Assembly: GCA_002862085.1 (NCBI GenBank) | Contig: PKCK01000092.1 | Location: 25,885 to 89,884 of the forward strand | Length of the DNA stretch: 64,000 nucleotides | Source of the DNA: Planctomycetota bacterium | GTDB lineage: Bacteria > Planctomycetota > UBA1135 > GCA-002686595 | Reading direction: 5' to 3' | Part shown: piece after piece, positions 27,648 to 35,817 of the stretch | Layout: each line of letters starts with the position of its first letter | How positions within the stretch are numbered: position 1 is the first letter of the stretch | Position numbers and translations under genes: made by a program | The notes under the pieces: generated by a model | What the model was told of the DNA's origin: nothing | The model's database searches: none | What the model saw: only the letters and a program-made list of their open reading frames with translations

Positions 27648-29444
27648 TCAGGCGCTCGGCTCGGGGAGCTCGAGGGACTTCGTGTCCCGCAGCCCGCGGA
27701 TCATGTCGAGGAAGGTCTCGAAGGGGACGACGACCTGCTCGCGCGTGCCGCGGCGGCGGACCGCGACGGTCCCCTCCTCGGCCTCACGCTCACCGGCGAT
27801 CAGCATGTAGGGCGTCTGCGCCCGCTGAGCCTCCTTGATCTTCTTGTTCATGTGGCCGGCGTCGAGCATGGCGTCGACGCGGAACAGCTCCGACTCCAGG
27901 CGCTCGGCGACGCCCCTGGCGTAGTCGGCGTGCTCCTCACGGATCGGGATCACGGCCACCTGGCTGGGCGCGATCCAGAAGGGGAACTTGCCGCCGAAGT
28001 GCTCGATGAGCCCCCCGACGAAGCGCTCGAGGCTCCCCAGGATCGCCCGGTGCACCATGATCGGCCTCATCTGCGAACCGTCGGGCGCGGTGTAGGCGAG
28101 GTCGAAGCGCTCGGGGAGATTGAAGTCGCACTGGATGGTGCTGTTCTGCCACTCGCGACCCAGCGCGTCCTTGATCTTGTAATCGATCTTGGGGCCGTAG
28201 AAGGCGCCACCGCCCTCGTCGAGCTCGAGCTCGAGGTCCACGGCGGCGGCCGCCTGGCGCAGGCTCTCGGTGGCCCGCTCCCAGATCTCGTCGTCGCCGA
28301 TCGTCTTCTCCGCTGGCTTGGTGGCCAGGTACGCCTTGTACTCGAACCCGAAGGTCGTGAGGACGGTGTCCACGAGCCTGCAGACGCCTGCGATCTCGTC
28401 GGCGAGCTGGTCCGGCGTGCAGAAGATGTGCGCGTCGTCCTGGGTGAACCCGCGCACGCGGAGCATCCCGTGGACGACACCGGAACGCTCGTAGCGGTAG
28501 ACGGTGCCGAGCTCCGCCCAGCGCAGGGGGAGCTCACGATAGCTGCGCCCACGATCCTTGAAGATCAGCGCATGGCCCGGACAGTTCATCGGCTTGATGC
28601 GGTACGGCAGCTCGTCGAGCTCCATGGGCGCGTACATCATCTCGCCGTAGTTCTGCAGGTGGCCCGAGACCGCGAAGAGGCTCTCGCGGGACACGTGAGG
28701 CGTGTACACGGGCTTGTAGCCGCCGGCCGTGTGCAGGTCCCACCAGTAACGCTCGAGCTCGCGGCGCACGACGCCCAGGTTCGGGTGCCAGAAGACGAAA
28801 CCCGCGCCCGCGTTCGCGTGAACGCTGAAGAGGTCGAGATCCGTGCCGAGCTTGCGGTGGTCCCGCTTCTTGACCTCCTCGAGCCACTCGAGGTGCTCCT
28901 TCAGCGCGTCCTTCGTCCAGAAGGCGGTCCCGTAGATGCGCTGGAGCATCGGGTTCTTCTCATCACCCCGCCAGTAGGCGCCGGCGACGTGCTGGAGCTT
29001 GAAGTGGAACTCGTGCTCGCTGAGCGAGTCCACGTGCGGTCCCTCGCACAGATCGCCCCAGCGATCCTCGCCGTCGCCGTGGAAGTAGAAGGAGATCTCC
29101 TCGCCCTCGGGGATGAGGTCGAGGCCCTCGATCTTGAACTCCTGCCCCCAGGACCGGAGCCGCTCGCGCGCCTCTTCCCGGGTGAACACCTCCTTCTCGA
29201 TCTTCGGAGAGCGGTTCGCGATGCGCCGCATCTCCTTCTCGATCTTGCGCAGGTCCTTGTCGGTGAGCTGCTCGGGGAGGTCGAAGTCGTAGTAGAAGCC
29301 GTGCTCGATGGAGGGCCCGAAGCCGAACTGGGCCTCGGGGAAGAGCTTCTGCACGGCCGACGCCATCAGGTGGGCGACGGAATGGCGGAGGGTCGACAGC
29401 GGGTGGGGCCCCTCCACCTGAGGAGCCGGGTCTGCCTGGATCAT
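27648..29444 (-). CDS. thrS: Threonine--tRNA ligase, lacking the N-terminal TGS domain
   Basis: 598 residues, about 40 shorter than E. coli ThrRS. The protein opens almost directly with the editing (SAD) domain, TLRHSVAHLMASAVQKLFPEA, with its HxxxH zinc pair and later C-E-G-P-H-V. The class II catalytic core follows: motif 2 YRYERSGVVHGMLRVRGFTQDDAH, the zinc Cys in MNCPGH (about residue 290), and motif 3 MVHRAILGSLERF. The C-terminal anticodon domain begins at about 490. The ~60-residue TGS domain usually found first is missing, and no start codon upstream would supply it. A TACTCT box at 29487-29482 may be the -10 of its promoter. Confidence 0.97.
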   Translation of the reverse strand: MIQADPAPQVEGPHPLSTLRHSVAHLMASAVQKLFPEAQFGFGPSIEHGFYYDFDLPEQLTDKDLRKIEKEMRRIANRSPKIEKEVFTREEARERLRSWGQEFKIEGLDLIPEGEEISFYFHGDGEDRWGDLCEGPHVDSLSEHEFHFKLQHVAGAYWRGDEKNPMLQRIYGTAFWTKDALKEHLEWLEEVKKRDHRKLGTDLDLFSVHANAGAGFVFWHPNLGVVRRELERYWWDLHTAGGYKPVYTPHVSRESLFAVSGHLQNYGEMMYAPMELDELPYRIKPMNCPGHALIFKDRGRSYRELPLRWAELGTVYRYERSGVVHGMLRVRGFTQDDAHIFCTPDQLADEIAGVCRLVDTVLTTFGFEYKAYLATKPAEKTIGDDEIWERATESLRQAAAAVDLELELDEGGGAFYGPKIDYKIKDALGREWQNSTIQCDFNLPERFDLAYTAPDGSQMRPIMVHRAILGSLERFVGGLIEHFGGKFPFWIAPSQVAVIPIREEHADYARGVAERLESELFRVDAMLDAGHMNKKIKEAQRAQTPYMLIAGEREAEEGTVAVRRRGTREQVVVPFETFLDMIRGLRDTKSLELPEPSA

Positions 29445-29604
29445 GGGATCGAGTGTCTGGTTGGTTGTGGGTCCGAGGCGCAGAGTATGGACCCGCAGCG
29501 CCGCGGACGGAAGCCCGCCCCTGGCGGACGGTTCTCATCGGTGATCGGTGTGATCGGTCGCTGGTTGGAGCAGGAAGCGGGACCGCGGGAGCCATGGAGG
29601 CTCC

Positions 29605-30597
29605 TCAGTGCCGCCGCCAGAGCTTCACCTCGAGTTCGAGTTCGACGCCGGAGTGCTCGGCGACCCGCGCGCGGGTCTCCTCGATCAGCGTGAAGACGTC
29701 TTCCGCGCTGGCCTCGCCCGTGTTGACGAGGAAGTTCCCGTGGCGCTCGGAGATGATGGCGCCGCCGATCCGGCGGCCCTTCCCTCCCGCCTCGTCGACG
29801 AGGAGGCCGGCCGTGCGCCCGCCCGACACCTCGGGGTCGGGATTCTTGAAGACGCAGCCCGCGCTCCACTCGGTGACGGGTTGGACCGCGTTCTTGCGGC
29901 GCAGGTAATCACGGCTGTCCCCGGCCACCTCGGCCTTCGGCCGCGGCTCGAAGCGCAGCACCGCCCCCGCGACCACGGCGTCACCGAGCCGGCCGTCGCG
30001 GTACCCGGGCGCCCAGGCCTCGGCGTCGATGTCCTCGAACTCACCGAGCTCGTTCACGACGCGGATCTGCTCGACGACGTCGCTCATCTGCCAGAGGGTC
30101 CCGTCAGGGTCCTTCCCGCCGGCGTTCATCGCGATCCCACCGCCCACCTGCCCGGGGACGCCGGCCATCTTCTCGAGGCCGGAGTAGCCGAGGTCGCGCG
30201 CCGCGCGGCAGAGCTTGGGGAGGGGCACTCCAGCCCACACCGCCAGTCTCGGATCGTCTGCGGGATCGGGCGGCGCCACTCGGGCGCTCGGCACGACCTC
30301 GTCGAGCAGTCCGCCGCCGCCCTCGTCCGCGCCCGGTGGCGGAGCCATCGGGCGGAAGACGAAGTTCATCCGATCGGTGGCGATGACCACCCCTGGGAGC
30401 CCGCGATCGTCGATGACGAGATTCGCCCCGCCGCCGAGGACCCGCGGCGTGAACCCCTCGTCCTTCGCTCGGACGATCGCCGCGCGCAGCTCGTCAGGGT
30501 TCGCGGGCTCGAGGAGCCACTCGACCGAGCCGCCGACGCGCAGCGTGGTGCGAGCGCCGAGGTCAGCGTCCTTCAGCGAAGCGCAGGGCCACTGCAT
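29605..30597 (-). CDS. murB: UDP-N-acetylenolpyruvoylglucosamine reductase MurB
   Basis: 330 residues. MurB reduces UDP-GlcNAc-enolpyruvate to UDP-MurNAc with NADPH and FAD. The FAD domain shows TTLRVGGSVEWLLEP, VLGGGANLVIDD and GVPGQVGGGIAMNAGG. The substrate site includes YRDGRL (catalytic Arg) and a final ELEVKLW Glu. The segment normally written N-A-G-S-F-F-K-N-P reads SAGCVFKNP, so Cys replaces the Ser that donates a proton to the enolpyruvate. This looks like a natural variant, not decay, because the rest is intact. It ends the leftward mur run; its ATG lies 35 nt inside the end of murC. Confidence 0.95.
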   Translation of the reverse strand: MQWPCASLKDADLGARTTLRVGGSVEWLLEPANPDELRAAIVRAKDEGFTPRVLGGGANLVIDDRGLPGVVIATDRMNFVFRPMAPPPGADEGGGGLLDEVVPSARVAPPDPADDPRLAVWAGVPLPKLCRAARDLGYSGLEKMAGVPGQVGGGIAMNAGGKDPDGTLWQMSDVVEQIRVVNELGEFEDIDAEAWAPGYRDGRLGDAVVAGAVLRFEPRPKAEVAGDSRDYLRRKNAVQPVTEWSAGCVFKNPDPEVSGGRTAGLLVDEAGGKGRRIGGAIISERHGNFLVNTGEASAEDVFTLIEETRARVAEHSGVELELEVKLWRRH

Positions 30598-32038
30598 CGG
30601 TGAGGTCCCCTTCCACCTGGTCGATGTCGCCCGCGCCGAGCACGAAGGCCGCCGACCTCTTGGTCAGACCGGCGCAGAGTTCCATGGCGGCCTCCCGGGG
30701 AGCTCCCCCGACGACGGCGTCGACGCCTGCGCGGCGCAGACGCGTCACGAGCGTCTCCGCATCGGCGCCTTCCATGCGATCGATGTGCTTGCGCGCGCCG
30801 TAGACGTCCGCCACCACGACGCGGTGCATCCCGCGCAGCGCCTCGACGAAGCCGTCCATGCAGCGGGCCGTACGGCTCGCCTGGTGCGGTTGGAAGAGGA
30901 CGTGCAACTCGCGCCGCGGGAACGCTCGGAGGGCCGTCTCCAACGTGACGCGCAGCTCCGTCGGATGGTGCGCGTAGTCGTGCACGATCGGGACTCCGCC
31001 GGGCTCCCCCCAGGGTTCGAAGCGGCGGGCAGCGCCGGGGTACTCCGACACGCCGCGCGCCGCGCTGGCAGGCGCCACGCGGGCGAGACCGACGGCCAAC
31101 GCCACGGCGAGAGCGGCGTTGTCGACGTTGAAGCGGCCCGGCGCCGAGAGCTGCACGGGAGGTGTCGCCCACCCGGGACCGCGCAGGCCGAAGCGGAAGA
31201 CGCCGCGGCTCTCCCCCACGAGATCGGCGTGGAGCTCGATTCCCATGCGCAGGACAGGCGCCCTGGAGGCCTCTGCGAGGCTGTCCGGCACGTCCGCTCC
31301 GAGCACCACGAGCCCCTGCGGGTCGACGGAGTTCACGAAGCGACAGAAGGCTCGCTCGAGCTCCGCGAAGGAGCCGTAGCAATCGAGGTGGTCGGCCTCG
31401 AGATTCGTGACGATCGCTCCGGTGGGCGCGAGCTGGAGGAACGAGCGGTCGTACTCGCACGCCTCCACGGCGAACCAACCACCCGGATCCGGCACCACGG
31501 CGTTCACGCCGTGGTCGCGGTGAAGCCCCCCCACGAGCGCGCCCGCCGCCGGCCCGCCCACGTTCGCGAGGGCGCCGTGCAGCATCCAGCTCGTCGTCGT
31601 CTTGCCGTGGGTGCCGGCCACCGCGAGGGTGCGGCCCGCAGGGCACATCCGCCCGACGAGCTGCGCGTACTTGATGACCTCGATCCCGCGATCACACGCC
31701 TCGACGACCTGGGGGTCCTCGGCGGAGACCGCGGCGGAGCGGACGACGAGCTCCGCGTCCTCGGGCAGGCGCTCCGCTGCGCTGGGGCCGAACCCGATCC
31801 GGACGCCCGCTTCGCTCAGCGCAGCGGCGAACGGCGAGGCCTCGCGATCATGACCCGTGATCCGGTGTCCCAGAGCCGCGAGAACCCTCCCGGCCCCCGA
31901 GAGCCCCGCGCCGCCGGCCCCGAGGAGGTGGATACGGCCGGGCAGCCCGGCGCCCGCGAGACCGCCTCCCTGCGGCCTCACTCCTCCCTGAGCGGTCCCC
32001 TGCGTCGGCTGCGGAATGGATTCCCTCACGTGCGCCAT
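30563..32038 (-). CDS. murC: UDP-N-acetylmuramate--L-alanine ligase MurC
   Basis: 491 residues. MurC adds the first amino acid, L-Ala, to UDP-MurNAc. The N-terminal Rossmann motif is IHLLGAGGAGLSGAGRVLAA, the ATP loop is AVAGTHGKTTTSWML, then EACEYDRSFL, NLEADHLDCYGS and, in the C-terminal domain, VHDYAHHPTE, all diagnostic of MurC. The start ATG at 32038 leaves about 30 residues before the Rossmann strand; the longer open frame upstream to 32389 overlaps a divergent small gene and is not used. murC is separated from murG by two rightward genes, so it probably has its own promoter in the 57-nt divergent gap. Confidence 0.96.
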   Translation of the reverse strand: MAHVRESIPQPTQGTAQGGVRPQGGGLAGAGLPGRIHLLGAGGAGLSGAGRVLAALGHRITGHDREASPFAAALSEAGVRIGFGPSAAERLPEDAELVVRSAAVSAEDPQVVEACDRGIEVIKYAQLVGRMCPAGRTLAVAGTHGKTTTSWMLHGALANVGGPAAGALVGGLHRDHGVNAVVPDPGGWFAVEACEYDRSFLQLAPTGAIVTNLEADHLDCYGSFAELERAFCRFVNSVDPQGLVVLGADVPDSLAEASRAPVLRMGIELHADLVGESRGVFRFGLRGPGWATPPVQLSAPGRFNVDNAALAVALAVGLARVAPASAARGVSEYPGAARRFEPWGEPGGVPIVHDYAHHPTELRVTLETALRAFPRRELHVLFQPHQASRTARCMDGFVEALRGMHRVVVADVYGARKHIDRMEGADAETLVTRLRRAGVDAVVGGAPREAAMELCAGLTKRSAAFVLGAGDIDQVEGDLTDAVALRFAEGR

Positions 32039-32095
32039 CACAGCAAACGGAGGGGGTCGCTTGAAGCATCGCTCCCGGAACTCGAACCTGCGTCC

Positions 32096-32338
32096 ATGAG
32101 CGTCAGCGACTTCGCCGTGGTCCACACCGCGGCCAGCCAGATGGAAGCGCAGATCCTCGCCGGTCTGCTCGTCTCCGAGGGCGTCCCCGCGCGGGTCCCC
32201 GGCTCCGAGCTCAACGACGAGTTCGGCCAGGCCATGAAGATGGGCCCGGCGGACGTTATCGTGCCTCTGCAGCACCTCGAGGCAGCCCAGGACATCGTCG
32301 CCGCCTGGAGGGAACGGGGAGCTCAGGGCAGGGGCTGA
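32096..32338 (+). CDS. Small DUF2007-like putative signal-transducing protein
   Basis: 80 residues reading MSVSDFAVVHTAASQMEAQI, followed by LLVSEGVPARV, MGPADVIVPLQHLEAAQDIV and a charged end. The pattern (a helix after a short strand, then EGVPA, then VIVP with an acidic/hydrophobic helix) resembles the DUF2007 domain, an ACT-like fold annotated as a putative prokaryotic signal-transducing protein. No experimental role is known to me. It starts 57 nt from the divergent murC start and lies 69 nt before another rightward gene, interrupting the leftward cell-wall cluster. Confidence 0.72.
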   Translation: MSVSDFAVVHTAASQMEAQILAGLLVSEGVPARVPGSELNDEFGQAMKMGPADVIVPLQHLEAAQDIVAAWRERGAQGRG

Positions 32339-32407
32339 GCAGACCGACCACCCCGTGACCGCCCATCCCCCCTCCCTCGCCAGGACCACCTACCGCACCC
32401 CGATCCC

Positions 32408-33190
32408 ATGGGCCTCGTACACCCCCTCCGCCGCGCCAGCGCGGCCCTCACCCCGGCCGCTGCCATCTTCCTGGGCGCCTGCTCGGCTCCCACGGCGAAG
32501 GTGATGCCGTTCATCGGATCCCTCGGCCTCGACGGTGACCTGTCCATCGATGGCGGCAGCCCCGCGGCCAGATCGAGTTTCGGTGAGCTGGGTGCCAGCG
32601 GCGACGAGGCCTCCCTGGGCGGCATGGCCCGCATCGGCTTCGGCGCAGCCGAGCTCTCGGTCGCTGGCCTCGGTGTCGACTACGAGGGCAGCGGCACCGC
32701 GGCCAGCGAGTTCCAACTCGACGGCGACACGATCGCCGCCGGCACGGCAGTCAACACCGACGTCGATCTGCAGCTCGCACGAGCGCTGTTCACCTGGGAC
32801 CTGGTCCCGATCGGAGGGATCGACCTCGGCATCGGAGTCGGCGCGACCCTGCTCGATCTGCAGATCGATCTTCAGGAGCGGGGCGGGCCGACGCGGATCA
32901 CGACCACCGAGGTCATCCCCGTTCCCATGGTCGGCGCCCGCGCCGCCTGGGAGTGGGGCCCGGTCGACCTGCGCGCCGACGTCGGCGGCTTCGTGATCGA
33001 GCTCGACGGCGAGGAGACGACGGTCATCGACGGCGACCTGTCCGCCGCGGTTGATCTCCTCGGCGTCGGGGACCTCGTCGTGGGCTACCGCGTCACCTCG
33101 ATCGACACCGAGTACGAGGACTCGGACGCGACGGTGAACGCTGACCTGGACCTCGAGGGCTACTACTTCGGCGTCCTGTTCGGCTTCTGA
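32408..33190 (+). CDS. Outer-membrane beta-barrel-like lipoprotein, unknown function
   Basis: 260 residues. The N-terminus has a lipobox (AAAIFLGACS, Cys about residue 25). The remainder alternates hydrophobic and polar residues in about eight long strands (ELSVAGLGVDYEG, GIDLGIGVGATLLDLQIDLQ, MVGARAAWEWGPVDLRADVGGF, VGYRVTSIDTEYE) and ends with an aromatic residue (YYFGVLFGF), as in small outer-membrane barrels. It may be a periplasmic/outer-membrane sensor or structural protein; no named family is recognised. It lies in the two-gene rightward island between murG and murC and converges on murG, with under 100 nt between their ends. Confidence 0.7.
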   Translation: MGLVHPLRRASAALTPAAAIFLGACSAPTAKVMPFIGSLGLDGDLSIDGGSPAARSSFGELGASGDEASLGGMARIGFGAAELSVAGLGVDYEGSGTAASEFQLDGDTIAAGTAVNTDVDLQLARALFTWDLVPIGGIDLGIGVGATLLDLQIDLQERGGPTRITTTEVIPVPMVGARAAWEWGPVDLRADVGGFVIELDGEETTVIDGDLSAAVDLLGVGDLVVGYRVTSIDTEYEDSDATVNADLDLEGYYFGVLFGF

Positions 33191-33287
33191 GCAGCCACCC
33201 GACCTGCGCGCTGATGGCCACTGCCCGAGAGCAGGATGCGCGCGGCACCGGGACACCGGCCGGGCGAGTCGCCCGACGCGCAGTGCG

Positions 33288-34541
33288 TCACCCGGAGACG
33301 CCAGCGACGAGCGCCCCGGGGCCGGCCGAGAGCCCCGCGAGCTCGGACCAGACCCGCTTCGCCGCGTCCGCCGGCACCGCCTCGCGGAGGTGGCGGCGCA
33401 TCAGCTGACGCTCGATCTCGCCATGCTCTCCGAGGAAGCGCACGAGCTCCTCGCAGCGGCCGTGGTCGAGGTCCTGCTCGTCCACGATGCGCACCCCACC
33501 GCAGAGCTGGCGGGCGTTACGGACCTGGTGGTTGTCCGCGTGATGCGGGTAGGGCACGACCCACGCGGGGGTCCCCACCGCGCCGACCTCGGCGAGGGTC
33601 GAAGCTCCACCGCGGCAGAGCACGCCGTCGGCGGCGACGAGAGCGAGTCGCACGTCGTCGAGGAACTCGACCGCGGCGTAGCCCGCGAGGTCGTCAGCGC
33701 CCTCGGTGCGGCGGCCCGGGCCGACCTGGTGGAACACCTGGACGCCTGAACCCAGGAGGATGCTCACGTGCTGCCGGATGAAGGCGTTGAGCCCGCGCGC
33801 ACCCTGGCTCCCGCCGAGGACCACGAGGAGGGGACGGGCGGGGTCGAAGCCGAGGTCGTCCTTGGCCTCTGCCTGCTCGCGGTCGGGAGCCGTCGGCGGC
33901 TTGAAGCAGGGCGAGACCGGCGGCCCGACGAGCTGGTGCTTCCGTCCCTCACGTCCCGGCGGCAGCGTCTCGCGCCAGGCGTGCAGGACCCGCTGGCAGA
34001 GGGGACCGAGCGTTCGGGTCGCCTTGCCCGCCGTCGCGTTGATCTCGAGCAGGACGACGGGGATCCTGAGCGACCGCGCGGCGAGGGCCGCGGGCGCTGT
34101 GGTGAACCCGCCCAGGCCGAGAAGCACCTGCGTCCGGTGCATCGCCAGCGCGCGGCGGGCCTTCAGGAAAGCGGGCACGATCCGGCGGCCGAGGCGCCGG
34201 AGCGAAGGCGCACCGCCGCCCTGGGGCTCGAGCTCCAGCACGATGCGCTCGAGGTCCGGCGCAGCGGGGTGCTGGTCGAGCTCGGCCATGCAGCGGTCCT
34301 CTGCCCGGCGGCCGCTGTGGAACCAGAGAAGGTCGTCCAGCCGGCTCTCCCCGCCGTCGAGCCCCTCGTGGAGAGCGTCCAGGAGGTGCAGACCAGGCAC
34401 CACGTGACCTCCGGTCCCGCCGCCCGCGACCGCGAGGCGGAGAGCCGCGAGATCGGGCGCGCCGGGCGCTGGCCGCGGGAGCTCGTAGGCGCGCTCTGCG
34501 CCATCCCCGGGGGACGTCGAATCAGGCAGTGGAGCCACCAC
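33288..34541 (-). CDS. murG: Lipid II synthase MurG (GlcNAc transferase)
   Basis: About 417 residues. MurG transfers GlcNAc from UDP-GlcNAc to lipid I at the inner face of the membrane. Motifs: the glycine-rich loop LAVAGGGTGGHVVPGL (residues 37-52), LGLGGFTTAPAALAA, VLLEINATAGKATR, VLGGSQGARGLNAF, HQVGPGRR, CRGGASTLAEVGAVGTPAWVVPYPHHADNHQ, covering acceptor and donor sites. There is no ATG near the domain start. GTG at 34541 (or 34538) lies 8 nt after the stop of the preceding small gene with a TGAGG about 10 nt upstream, so a GTG start is favoured. It gives a ~35-residue N-terminal tail that is longer than usual. Confidence 0.93.
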   Translation of the reverse strand: MVAPLPDSTSPGDGAERAYELPRPAPGAPDLAALRLAVAGGGTGGHVVPGLHLLDALHEGLDGGESRLDDLLWFHSGRRAEDRCMAELDQHPAAPDLERIVLELEPQGGGAPSLRRLGRRIVPAFLKARRALAMHRTQVLLGLGGFTTAPAALAARSLRIPVVLLEINATAGKATRTLGPLCQRVLHAWRETLPPGREGRKHQLVGPPVSPCFKPPTAPDREQAEAKDDLGFDPARPLLVVLGGSQGARGLNAFIRQHVSILLGSGVQVFHQVGPGRRTEGADDLAGYAAVEFLDDVRLALVAADGVLCRGGASTLAEVGAVGTPAWVVPYPHHADNHQVRNARQLCGGVRIVDEQDLDHGRCEELVRFLGEHGEIERQLMRRHLREAVPADAAKRVWSELAGLSAGPGALVAGVSG

Positions 34542-34549
34542 GGAACGCC

Positions 34550-34747
34550 TCAGCGGACCCGCACGGGAGCGGCGGCGAGGGAGACCATGGCCGAGATCGC
34601 GGGGCGCTCCGCGCCCGCCACGACGGCGGCCTCGGGCGCCTCGGGGCTGGTCTCGTCGGCGACGAGGCAGCCCAGGCAAGGACGCAGGTGCAGGCCGACG
34701 GCCGCCGCGAGGGCGATGAACAAGGTGGTGCGGAAGCGGCGGGTCAT
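34550..34747 (-). CDS. Small exported or membrane protein of unknown function in the dcw cluster
   Basis: 65 residues starting MTRRFRTTLFIALAAAVGLH, a basic end followed by a hydrophobic core, so either a signal peptide (possible cleavage or lipid site near CLGC, residues 24-27) or one membrane anchor. The remaining ~38 residues are Ala/Glu/Val-rich with no motif. The ATG overlaps the stop of the LysM gene by 4 nt and the stop is 8 nt before murG, so it fits the translational coupling of the whole operon. This position argues that it is real and co-expressed with wall synthesis. No homologue is recognised. Confidence 0.6.
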   Translation of the reverse strand: MTRRFRTTLFIALAAAVGLHLRPCLGCLVADETSPEAPEAAVVAGAERPAISAMVSLAAAPVRVR

Positions 34748-35796
34748 CGAACGACGTACTCGGCTCGATCGGCGCGGTTGGGGCTGGAGGCGACCCGCGG
34801 GCTCTGGCTGGCGGCGGCGCGCGGACGCGCGGCGTCGACGGCCGCGGGGGGCACCTCGTCCAGAGGGGGAAGGATGATCGACTGCCCGACGGCCACTCGA
34901 TCCGGATCGAGGCCGGGGTTCAGCTGCTGCACCGCCGCGATCGACCGCCGGTAGGTGCCGAGTTCTCGTTCGAGGACCGTGCTGAGCATCTCGCCGGGGC
35001 GGATGGTCACCGTGCGTTGACCCTCGGCAGCCACCGGCGCCTTCGACGCGACCTGCGCGGGGGACGCGGAGGTCTTCGCGGGGAGCTTCAACACCATGCC
35101 TTCCCGGATGATGTCGGGATTTGGAAGGCCGTTCAAGCGACAGATCGCGTCCATGGCGCTGGTGGTTCCGCACTCCTTCGTCGCGATGGCGGAGAGAGAG
35201 TCGCCCGAGCGCACGATGTACTCGCGTGCGATGCCGGCGGGCGCCGCGAGCGGTTTCGCCGGGGCCGCTGACGCCGCGGCCATCACCTGGTCGGCGGCGG
35301 GCTCGAGCTGATCGAGGAAGCCGCGCTGGCTCTTCGCCTCCGCCGCGAGGCCCGCGAGCTCGTCCATCTCGGTCGACGCCGCGCTGCCACCGAGCACCTG
35401 GACGCCCGTGAAGCCGTCGGGGCCTCCTCGGGACGGACGCAGCTGGGAGGAGCCGGGTGTGACCGCGAGGTCCGCGCTTCTGCTCGGGAGAGCGGGCGCG
35501 CCAGGATCCACGCGGTGCGCGTCGTCCTGGAGCCCTGGAGTCCTCGCACGCGTGGCCGTCCCGGGGACCTCGTCGATGCCGCCGAGGGGCGCGCCGCCGC
35601 GAAGTCCGCGGCGATCGCCTCGATCGGACGCCTGGACCTGGCCCGGTACGTGAGCGGTCTCCACCAAGCGGACGAGCTGCTGATCCGCTCCTGCCTGAGC
35701 CGGATCGGCGGCGTCGTCCTGCCAGAAGAAGCCGACGAGGAGGATCACGACCAGGAAGAGGACGGCGATCGCGGCGTGACGTTCGTTGAGTCTCAT
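34744..35796 (-). CDS. Membrane-anchored protein with two LysM domains
   Basis: 350 residues. One N-terminal membrane helix (AIAVLFLVVILLVGFFW) is followed by a ~160-residue low-complexity linker. Two LysM-type repeats then occur at about 190-235 (YIVRSGDSLSAIATKECGT to EGMVLKLP) and 262-311 (VTIRPGEMLSTVLERELGT to VGQSIILPPL). LysM binds GlcNAc-containing glycan, chiefly peptidoglycan. There is no hydrolase domain, so it probably tethers or positions proteins at the wall. It lies between ftsW (21 nt) and a small exported ORF (4-nt overlap) ahead of murG, which is not a usual dcw member, and suggests a role in wall synthesis or division. Confidence 0.85.
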   Translation of the reverse strand: MRLNERHAAIAVLFLVVILLVGFFWQDDAADPAQAGADQQLVRLVETAHVPGQVQASDRGDRRGLRGGAPLGGIDEVPGTATRARTPGLQDDAHRVDPGAPALPSRSADLAVTPGSSQLRPSRGGPDGFTGVQVLGGSAASTEMDELAGLAAEAKSQRGFLDQLEPAADQVMAAASAAPAKPLAAPAGIAREYIVRSGDSLSAIATKECGTTSAMDAICRLNGLPNPDIIREGMVLKLPAKTSASPAQVASKAPVAAEGQRTVTIRPGEMLSTVLERELGTYRRSIAAVQQLNPGLDPDRVAVGQSIILPPLDEVPPAAVDAARPRAAASQSPRVASSPNRADRAEYVVR

Positions 35797-35817
35797 GGGT
35801 GGGGATGGGGTGTCGGG

